Shown here: positions 55,860 to 64,000 of the stretch, piece by piece
How the letters are laid out: every line of letters starts with the position of its first letter
Position numbering within the stretch: position 1 is the stretch's first letter
Source of the DNA: Porites lobata
Taxonomy: Eukaryota; Cnidaria; Anthozoa; Scleractinia; Poritidae
DNA: 64,000 bases
NCBI GenBank assembly: GCA_942486035.1
Contig: CALNXK010000073.1
Span: forward strand, 360,001-424,000
Reading direction: 5' to 3'
Program-made: the position numbers and the translations under genes
Notes under the pieces: model-generated
What the model saw: only the letters and a program-made list of their open reading frames with translations
Told to the model about the DNA's origin: nothing
Databases searched by the model: none

Positions 55860-58800
55860 ATGGCTCCAGAAGAGGTCAAGAACCTCGTGAAATATTTGAA
55901 AGAATTGGGTATTTGCAACAATCCTTTTCTTTCTGGCACTTTGGAGAAAAATTTCCAGGACTTTTTGACAGATGTGAGGGTTCCAGTAGGATTTACAGAT
56001 GACTACAAACTGGAGCCACATCACACAACATATAAATTCCGCCACAAATTGGTCAAAACGTTTATTGATAAAAAAAAATATGAAGACTTTCGCCTAACAG
56101 ACAATTCGCACTTCAACCAGTTCTTTGATGAACTCAAACAGTTTGCAGAATTATCAGAGACTGAGGGAAGTTTTTCTGATTTTGATCTTGAGCAAACAGT
56201 TAGACTGCAGAAAATCGATTTGTTTGAGGAAAATGTAAAAGTTCAAGGTGTCGTGGTATGCAAATTTAGTAAAAAAGCAAAGGTGTGTGTTTTGATAAAA
56301 AGGAAAGATCTCTGCAGAGGACAAACAGGCAGTTTCTCACTGTCTGAAGTTTTTGTGGATCTTCGTGAGGAAGATGACACTGGTCATGAAGGATTTCATC
56401 TTAAACTGGCTGTGGGAGACATTGTAGAAGTAACAAAGTGTCGGAGAAAGGAGGGAACTGCATTGGAACCAGAGATAGTGAAGTAGGTCAATCAATTTTT
56501 GAAGCATGCGGGATTAGGGAAAGTTCATTTAATATGACAAGGGGGGGGATGAAGATATTGAGGGGGGGCTCCGAAAATTTTTAGACACCCGAAGGGGGGG
56601 CTCTGAAAAAATTGTTGCGCTAGGAGGGGGGGCTCCAAAAATTTGCATACTTCAAAACTAACACATGACATCATCATACAGATCGGATGGTTTTCAACTC
56701 AACAATTTAATGACCTGTGCAACTCAGCTATATCACGTGGTTTACAGATATAACAAATGTAGTCTCAGTAATTATTACACTCTTGTTCATCCCAAAAATG
56801 CTTTAGAAAATTGTAACACAACTGTATCTCAAGTTTGTCATAGTATAAACCATTGAAGACAATAACGGTAAATATATTTAATACAGTCTAGCGATCTTTT
56901 TTCAGGGGAGCAAAGGAATTGAAGGAGGAGGGGGGGGGCTCTGAAATTTTTTCGACTACCAAGGAGGGGGCTTCTAAAAAATTGAACCGCTAGCGAGGGG
57001 GGCTGCTAAAATTTCAAGCTTCGAGCCCCCCCTCCTAGTGCAACAATTTTTTCAGAGCCCCCCCTTCGGGTGTCTAAAAATTTTCGGAGCCCCCCCTCAA
57101 TATCTTCATCCCCCCCCTTGTCATATTAAATGAACTTTCCCTTATATAGACAGAAATTCTCACATAAGACAAAGCATTGCATGTAATATCTGCCAAGGGT
57201 GCTTAAATGGCAGTGGAGATATGGGTCAGATCCTGGAAGGGTATTTCTGCTGTGATCTGAAATTTGAGCACTCAAAGTAAAAGTATTGGATTCAGGAAGC
57301 ATCAACAAGATACACCATTGGACTGCTTCCACAAAACAGGACTCGGCAAAATTTGGGCACGGGAGCTGGATCGGGAAAGAAAACAATATTGGAAAAAGCA
57401 ATGTCAGGAGTTTGAGATGGTGGATTTGATCTTGTGAAAAAGGGGCTGAGATGCAAGATCAAACACCCCACCCCCACCCCCACCCCCTCCCCTGTCTTTC
57501 TACACCCTTATGGGCATCTGTTTTTGCTTGTCCCTGAAAATTTTAAAACACAGGGAAGAAGCCTTTGCAACTTAAGCTTTTTTTCATATCAGCATAAATG
57601 CTTGAAGACTAGTTAACATCAAAGATAAAATCAATGGTGCTGCAGTTTATGTTGGAAGCTCACTGACAGTGCTCAGTTCTAATTGTTCATAAATTGTGAA
57701 TGATTATATAAATTTATGTGATGGTAAAATATGAGATCAACATGATAGGAATACTCTCAAACATTCTGCACCATCAGGTCCACAAAAACATATACAGCTG
57801 TAAAAAATGATTAAACCATTTATTTTTTATTTTTCCCATATCTTGCAAAGGTGTTATTCATTAAGTGACACTCAAATTGAGGTATTTCTGAGGCATTTGT
57901 CAAACTTTGCACAAGACAGTGGTTCATCTGCAACTAGGATTGAAATCACAAGGTATTTATATTACATACCGGTAATATAATTTCATTAATCCTATCCACA
58001 ACTTAAACAAATGGACCAACCTGTGTGTGACCATAATACTTGTACCTCTTGTGACATTTATATATATTTAATACTCTAACAAGGGTTTTGATAGATGTAA
58101 ATCATGTGGAGGACAAAGAAATATCTTGAAGCATACTTAATTAACTAAGATAATGATACAAAGGGATTGGCTGTCCAAAAAAAATAAATAATAATAATAA
58201 TAACAATAAAATTAATAATGATTTAATATATTAATCGTGTAGCCTCAAGATAAATAATATTAAGAGATGCAATAATGTACCAGAATTGAGTTTTATCATC
58301 TGAAAGGTTTGGTCATTCCATGTACCAGCTCTATCAATACACCATATACTGATTTACTAAGCTAGTTATTGTAAGTGCAGGGCATTAAGTCTTCTGTATG
58401 GCCTGCTTCTGCTGTTTTTAATTCAATCCAGGTATATAGAGGTATTACATTCATCTAAGTAGCCAGCTAGTATACTGTGTGCAACGGAAGATTCAATAAA
58501 CTATGAAATAGATGGCTTAATTGTAATGTTTGAAAGAGTCTTGATTTTTCCTCTTTTAAGGTTCTCTGCAGCCTGGGAGTACATCCTTAATCTTTCCAAG
58601 GAGAAATACACAGACAAGATGATCGTTCAGATTTTTGAAATCATTAACAAGATTTCCACAGTTGTCCCTATGTCACCTACAGTGAGTGCAATAGTTCAGG
58701 AATTTCAGCAGAGTATACTGTTTGGTTCAGTCGTTCCTGGTTACATAAATAAAGTGACTGGGAAAACAAGCCATCTCAGGTACTTTTTTATGATTTTATA

Positions 58801-61800
58801 TTAATTTATCGTAAATGCACTTTAACGTTCCCGTGAAAGGGGCAAAAGGTTGGTATTTCTGTAAAGGACATCCAAACACTGAAAAAAGAATATATCTAAT
58901 ACAGTCGAAGCTCTCATGAGCGACTACCTTGGAACTTTGAAAAAGTTGTTGTAACTAGAGCTGTTCGCTTACGAGAATGAGCTCTCATAAGCAAGCGCAT
59001 GACAAAACAATAGAGGGTGGTCGCTTACAAACACTTCAGAAACTCATTAATAATTCATAAAGGAAAAAAAGAAATTAATGTTTAATGAGTGTCTTTATAT
59101 TCAATATAGACACGCCTAAACTTTACGTCCAGTTTTTTTATTCTAAAATAACCCCAAGATCTTTATCAGCGAGCTCAGTTAGCCTAGTGTGCAGTTTCAT
59201 TGAAGTGTTGATTTACATGAACAAGACTCTGAGTGGTCACTTACAAGAGCTTAAAAAACAAAGAAAATGCCCAGTTGGGTTATCCCAAGAGTGGCCTCGG
59301 TTGCTTATGGGTGCAGTCGCTTAAGAGAGCTTTTCTTTACAAAGTTTAAGTTACAGTTCAAACAGGGTTTGACAGAGGTGGTCGTAACTAAAGCTGGTCG
59401 CCTGCAAGACAGGTCGCAAGGAGTCAGCTTCAACTGTATAATTTTTTCTTTTATATTAACTGCTGTTCTATATGTTTTTAAACAGTATGGTTCAGCAGAC
59501 CTTGGAACATGTCATCACTGCTGTTCCTGCCTCGGGTTTACAGGTGTTGCCCATGGCAACAGACCTTGCTCATAATTTAGTCAAGGGCTCCAGCTCCAGT
59601 GAACGTGAAGCAAAGGAGTGTGGACATTCAGCCATAGCATTCCTTTCAAAGATGTGTTCAATAATTGCTTCAGAGGTACCTGGGGCTCAAAAAGATGTTG
59701 ATAAGTTACCATGGAAGGAACTGTCCTTAATACCAGTCACAGAGGAGATATTCAGACCCAGTAAGTATACTCACACTTTAGGATCCCCAATGGAGCTCTT
59801 CAATCTCTTCATCTCACCTTAACTTAATCCATAATCCTTTAAAATTTAAAAATTTTCATATTTTTTGTTGGCTATATATGTTTAAACTGTTGCCTTTAAC
59901 CTGGTCCAATGTTTTTTTCATGCCAGGTTCATTGTAAATTAGTCTTTGTTAATAATAATAATAATAATGTTTATTTCTTATATTGCGCAGTCTAGCATGC
60001 GATAAAGATATGATCGAATGCGCATTACAACACTAAAATCTTAAAGTAATAAAGGCTAATCCAAATAATGATAATAATAATAATAATTTACAATTTTCAG
60101 AAAACAATAAAAGTAAAATAAGAGTTAATAAAAGAACTAATAAAAGCTAATTTAAAAAGATGTGTCTTTAGTAAAACTTTAAAAATGGTCAATGATTGAC
60201 ATTGTCTAATTTCTAGAGGGAGTCGATTCCATACTTTGGGCGCAGCATTTTCAAATGCCCTGTCCTCTAGTGTCTTTTTTGTTCTATAGGTATTGTCCAT
60301 TAGGAGTATGCCCCGGTCTGATCTCAACTGATACTGCGAGCTCTCTTTGATTTTTATCAAGTCTAAAAGATATTGTGGTGTGACGCCGTAGATACATTGT
60401 GAACGAGCATTGCTATCTTGAATTCTTTTCTGTGGGTAACCGGAAGCCAGTGCAGGTTGATCAGGGATGGTTTGATAGGATCATACCTAGATATAGTACA
60501 TACCAGCCGAGCTGCCGCGTTCTGCAGGCGTTGCAGCTTACCAAGATGAACAGCGGGCGTACCATATAATAGACCGTTACAATAGTCTAATCGTGACATT
60601 ATAATAGCCTGTACAATGGAGTTCATTTCAGAGTATATTTCACGACGTTCAGGATAGTGCAGATCACAAATTTATTTTTTTTTATTTTTTATTTTCTTAG
60701 TGTTCGTGTATCTTGGTGCTTTAGAATGTCATTTGTGCCTGCAAAGTCAACTTTTTTTGAGTAATGAAGTTATTTCTCCTGACTAAAAACGAAAACAATA
60801 AAACGGACGTTTTAGCAAGTCTACTCAATTCCTAGATCTTAATTTAACCACAATATAACATTACAATTATAACAATCCCAATTTTGTCCCCCCTTTTTCC
60901 TCAATACCTGTAGTTCGGAATTTTTGCCTTCAAAAGAGTCAAATTTCAAATCCCACTGGGGACCCTCTAGGTGAATGTAGCTGTTGTCTGAAAGTAATAG
61001 GTTCCCTTGTAAATTATACTGTCACTTGTAACCGTTTTTTTTAAATTGAGCTCTGAATGGAGAGATTACTTTGGTCTATATTGTTTGTTTATTAGTAGGC
61101 TTGAAGACTAGTGATTTGCCAGTGATCCGGGAAAAGGGCAACTATGAATCAGAGGAGGATTACTTGAACACCTATTTCAGACTTCTTCGAGAAGAATGCT
61201 TTTACAAACTCAGGAAAGGAATCAGTGAGTTCGTTGAGTATGGGCAAGCATCTAGCTCAAAAGACTTGACAATGTACAGGTACGAATGAGACATTCGTTT
61301 TTATAAAGCTTGCACATAGGTGATTAATTGACACTTGAAATCTACCATAAAACGTTACAAAATAAAACGATGCTGCAGTTTCTGTTGAAACTAATCTATA
61401 GGGCATCAATTTAAAACATCGTTTCAGTTGATTACTCTTGCGTTTGATTGCGCACTTCTCAGGAGATAAATATAATTTGCTCATAGAGAGACAAACACTT
61501 CCGTTCTTAATCACTTCATATATAATGCACTTGATACTTTGAAAACTAGCCTGAGCTTTAGGGGCTTCTAGAGCAGCAAAGAAAGGCGTGGCCGTACACA
61601 GATTAAGTTTGCACTGGCTGGAAAGTATTTGGCCACACTTATTTGACTCATACTTACATGTTAATACGGCAACTTTTTTTGTAGGTTTTAACTCTTGTTT
61701 TCTCTTTCCTTTCTTTTTCCTATTTTTTAGTTGTTTTTTCAATGTTACGTTAATATAATGCAATTTTCAGGTGTAAGTATTTAATAGGTACTAATTGGTG

Positions 61801-63756
61801 AAAATTTAAAGGTTGAAAAAGCTTGTCCAGAAAAAAGGCTTCACATGCTATTTTGGTGTCGTATGTTTCCATTAGATAACAACGGCTTGTTATAATAAGA
61901 AATAAATTATCTGATGTAAAAGTGTGTTTTGTAAATTTCCGAGAAGGATGCGGGGTTTGTGAAAACGGCGACGTCGTTGAAATTTTAGAGAAAACTCGAG
62001 AGAGTGCGACTTTGACTTCGCCTCTCTATGTTTGAGGATCAAATGCAGTGGATGTTAACTTCATTACCTCTCTTTCAGGGTTTCTCTTCGAGGATGTTCT
62101 ACCCGCCATGAAAATTCTCCAACTGTTATGCTAATTACTCTGGAGTATGAATTGCCAGATTCAAAAGAAGGTCGTGAGAGCGAGTAAGTTGATTAAAACA
62201 AAATATATAACTATTTTTTTCCAAATTATCGGTAAACAATGCTTTGTATTATGTAAGCTTCAGCAATATTTTATAGGTTTAAGTTCAGAATACATCCTCG
62301 GCAATCCAAAACAACCCTTTATCGCCGGCGCACCGTCACCTCGAAAGTTGTGAGCGCGGCCCTTTATCTCTCTTGATTCTCTGTTCGCCCTGTATGTATA
62401 CCTTTCCGCACAACACCTATTATTGGACATCTCCATACCCCGTCATGGTGCAGCAATTTTTCGATCTCGCGTTTTTTGTTATCTACTTAGGAACGTAGAA
62501 TGGCTTATGCATGGCAGTCTCTTGTGTATTTCATTGGATGGCTTTTTTGAAGAACCTGTTTGGGCCGTGGTAGAAAAACACTTTGCTGATGAGAGGTTTG
62601 TTACTAATCGTGGAGAATTTTTTTTAGAAACAATAATTGTATCTTTTAACCCCTCATGTGCTTTGCGAGGTCAATCAATTATTTTATAATAAAGTAAGGA
62701 GTGGATATATAATAACAACAATAACACACAAAAACAGAAAGAAAGAATAGATTTTAAAAAGGGGAATATCTCTTTCTACCCTGCTAGTGGTCAGTGGTTT
62801 GTTTACGGCATAGTATTTAGCCTGTACAAAGTTGTTCGCGCCGGGGTACCTCGTTTTCCTGTGTTAAGGTTGGAATCACAGGAAAAAACAACAGATTCCC
62901 ATTTTTGGATATTTTAGGGTATTTAAAGAATACCCACAAAAATCCCAAATTTGGAAGAGTGAGACAAGTCCCAATCGGGCAACTTGGTTGGGAATTCCCT
63001 GGTTGGGGCTTGTCTTACTTTGCCAAATTTGGGATTTTTATGGGTATTCTTTAAATACCCTAAAATATCCAAAAAGGGGAATCTGTTAGTTTTTCCTGTG
63101 AATATACGGTCATGTGCGAAAATGATTGATAGTGGAAAATTCGCCCAACTTTGATTATTGTTTTCACCAAACTTAGGCGAGAATTAGCAAAAGGACTTTA
63201 CTAGCTGAAAGGTTCGTGAATCGATAATTTATAGAATTTTAATGATTTTCAGAAACTAAATTGCAGCAATTGGTGTGGCGATTCGTCAGACCGAATTCTC
63301 TTTAGTTTAAAGGCAGGCGTTGCAATGTTGCAAAAATGTTGCAACCATTCAAAACAATGTCGCATCAATGTTGTAATATTGTCACTTAAAATGGTCGTTG
63401 CGAATCGTACCGTGTAACATCACCTTAAGTTCACCAGACATCTAGCAAAGCTGACCAAATGTCCTACACACTTGACCAGCCCCACGGAAAAAGGGTGATG
63501 AACTACGTAGTGGTGAAAATATATTAAATCTAACTAACATGCGAGGTTCCCGCTGCCGAATACCGTTTATTTCAGAGAAAAAATGAATAAAGCATTTGAA
63601 TGTTTCTCAGAGGCAATGAGTGCATGCCTTTCACTTTGCGAGTCTAATGAATTTCTGTCATTTATTTCAGGCTTGTAGGAATAACCCTTTGCGAAAAGGG
63701 AAATACAATGTCCGAGCCACAGTTTATTGCAAAGATGCAGGAACTTAAGAACAAAA
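55860..63756 (+). CDS. Second ZNFX1-like gene, 5' part (continues past window)
   Basis: Exons join in one frame: 55860-56482 (ATG), 57851-57952, 58561-58779, 59486-59760, 61099-61279, 62079-62183, 62491-62595, 63671-63756 (565 codons). Exon 1 encodes a 207-residue N-terminal region I cannot assign (MAPEEVKNLVKYLKELGIC; later VKVQGVVVCKFSKKAKV, possibly OB/S1-like). Exons 3-4 are helical (FSAAWEYILNLSKEKY). The end of exon 4 and exon 5 are diagnostic: LPWKELSLIPVTEEIF, then NYESEEDYLNTYFRLLREEC and LRKGISEF, which match the N-terminal region ahead of the helicase in ZNFX1. Exons 6-8 (VMLITLEYELPDSKEG, NVEWLMHGSLLCISLDGFF, LVGITLCEKGN) fit the beta-rich part that follows. The helicase core should lie to the right of the window. 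An exon at 63918 is possible, but it runs to a stop at 63988 with no good donor, so the true next exon is unresolved. Confidence 0.87.
56519..57141. mobile_element. G-rich inverted-repeat element in intron 1
   Basis: The left arm (56519-56636) starts AGGGAAAGTTCATTTAATAT and carries four G7-G8 runs. The right arm (57026-57141) is its near-exact complement and ends AATGAACTTTCCC. A further diverged set of G-run units lies at 56930-57015. It has no coding capacity and starts about 35 bases after the donor of exon 1. Confidence 0.85.
57467..57492 (+). repeat. (CCCCCA)n tract
   Basis: CACCCCACCCCCACCCCCAC, a short C-rich hexanucleotide repeat in intron 1. Confidence 0.8.
58900..59438. mobile_element. 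MITE with TACAGTCGAAGCT ends
   Basis: TACAGTCGAAGCTCTC and AGCTTCAACTGTA are imperfect inverted ends with TA at both outer edges. The interior repeats GTCGCTTA and TCTCATAAGC motifs. A TA target duplication suggests a Tc1/mariner-like MITE. It lies in the intron between exons 3 and 4. Confidence 0.65.
59950..60660 (-). mobile_element. CR1/L2-type non-LTR retrotransposon, 3' end, 5'-truncated
   Basis: On the minus strand, SRLDYCNGLLYGTP, LGKLQRLQNAAARLV and LHWLPVTHRKEFKIAMLVHN are followed in the next frame block by LRSDRGILL, DRAFENAAPKVWNRLP and LKTHLFKLAF. This is the C-terminal part of a CR1/L2 reverse transcriptase protein. It ends in a tail with TGCGCATTCGATCATATCTT and (TTA)n repeats typical of these elements. 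The frame change near 60,361 and the 5' truncation show that it is inactive. It lies in the intron between exons 4 and 5. Confidence 0.9.
61099..61279 (+). CDS. Diagnostic exon of second ZNFX1-like gene
   Basis: The exon follows TTTATTAGTAG and ends AG/GTACGA. It carries DLPVIREKGNYESEEDYLNT, then YFRLLREECFYKLRKGISEF. The pattern Y(E/D)S...YL.T.FRLLRED....LR.GI is the hallmark of ZNFX1 proteins ahead of the helicase. It is the strongest evidence for the identity of this gene. Confidence 0.88.
62875..63102. mobile_element. Palindromic element with about 95-bp arms
   Basis: TCACAGGAAAAAACAACAGA ... GGATATTTTAGGGTATTTAA at the left is inverted at the right, ending TTTTTCCTGTGA. The centre is CAAGTCCCAATCGGG / CCTGGTTGGGGCTTG. 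It lies in the intron between exons 7 and 8. Confidence 0.88.
63310..63420. repeat. Degenerate ATGTTGCAA-type repeats
   Basis: GCAATGTTGCAAAAATGTTG, then ACAATGTCGCATCAATGTTG and ATGTTGTAATATTG. Short imperfect units of a low-complexity dispersed repeat in an intron. Confidence 0.5.
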
Positions 63757-64000
63757 GTAAGGTTATGTTTATGACGTCGATTGTACACCTGTGAATAGAG
63801 AAAGTTTTTTTGAAAAACAAGGACGTTAATAAACGTGGAAGTGAAATCTTTTTCTAGTCACCAATTAGCCTAACTTATGCCACGTGGGGTTGTTTGACGT
63901 TTCTTGTCTTTTCATAGGGTATTCTTCTCAACCTACGTCAGTTTTCCTCTCTCTGTCAAATATTCAACAGAAATCATTTAACTTTTGACATGTGTGTTTA

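Noticed and set aside
61257..61763. 168-codon minus-strand frame
   Set aside because: Antisense to an exon end and intron of the second ZNFX1-like gene; Lys-rich then random-looking, with no domain.
63918..63988. Ninth exon of the second ZNFX1-like gene
   Set aside because: Acceptor and phase are acceptable, but the frame hits a stop with no convincing donor and the residues do not resemble ZNFX1.

Overview
The window looks like nuclear DNA of an early-branching invertebrate, most likely an anthozoan and probably a stony coral. It is AT-rich and gene-sparse, with short exons in long introns that are packed with small inverted-repeat elements. The gene content fits: NFX1-type zinc finger protein 1-like (ZNFX1-like) RNA helicases, a ZU5/Death protein, and an EGF plus fibrinogen-like protein of the type known from coral skeletal matrix. 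The organism call is an inference; no species-specific marker was found.

Layout. (1) 1-19,282 (+): the 3' part of a ZNFX1-like SF1 helicase gene whose 5' end lies left of the window. Twelve exons were placed by splice sites, continuous phase and helicase motifs. (2) 17,515-18,326 (-): an EGF/fibrinogen-like gene copy with a frameshift, nested antisense in a helicase-gene intron. (3) 21,972-30,835 (+): six phase-compatible exons encoding ZU5, a second conserved-looking region, a Death domain and a long unrecognised C-terminal region. No promoter, start codon or NFX1 zinc-finger exon is visible between (1) and (3), so they may be one gene encoding a helicase-ZU5-Death protein. (4) 30.9-46.9 kb: no convincing host gene. 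It holds many inverted-repeat elements and a compact pair of divergent small ORFs (43.6-45.25 kb) that looks like a mobile unit. (5) 53,713-46,991 (-): a multi-exon gene with two KH RNA-binding domains and an unrecognised C-terminal region. (6) 55,860-63,756+ (+): the 5' part of a second ZNFX1-like gene, running off the right edge.

The two ZNFX1-like genes, the KH gene and the ZU5/Death exons would together make an RNA-recognition and death-signalling neighbourhood. That is inferred from domains only. Introns and spacers carry at least six copies of a two-part palindromic element family, hAT-like and Mutator-like non-autonomous elements with clear target-site duplications, a tRNA-derived SINE, and two fragments of non-LTR reverse transcriptase. 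Exon boundaries were read by eye and should be treated as good to within a few bases.
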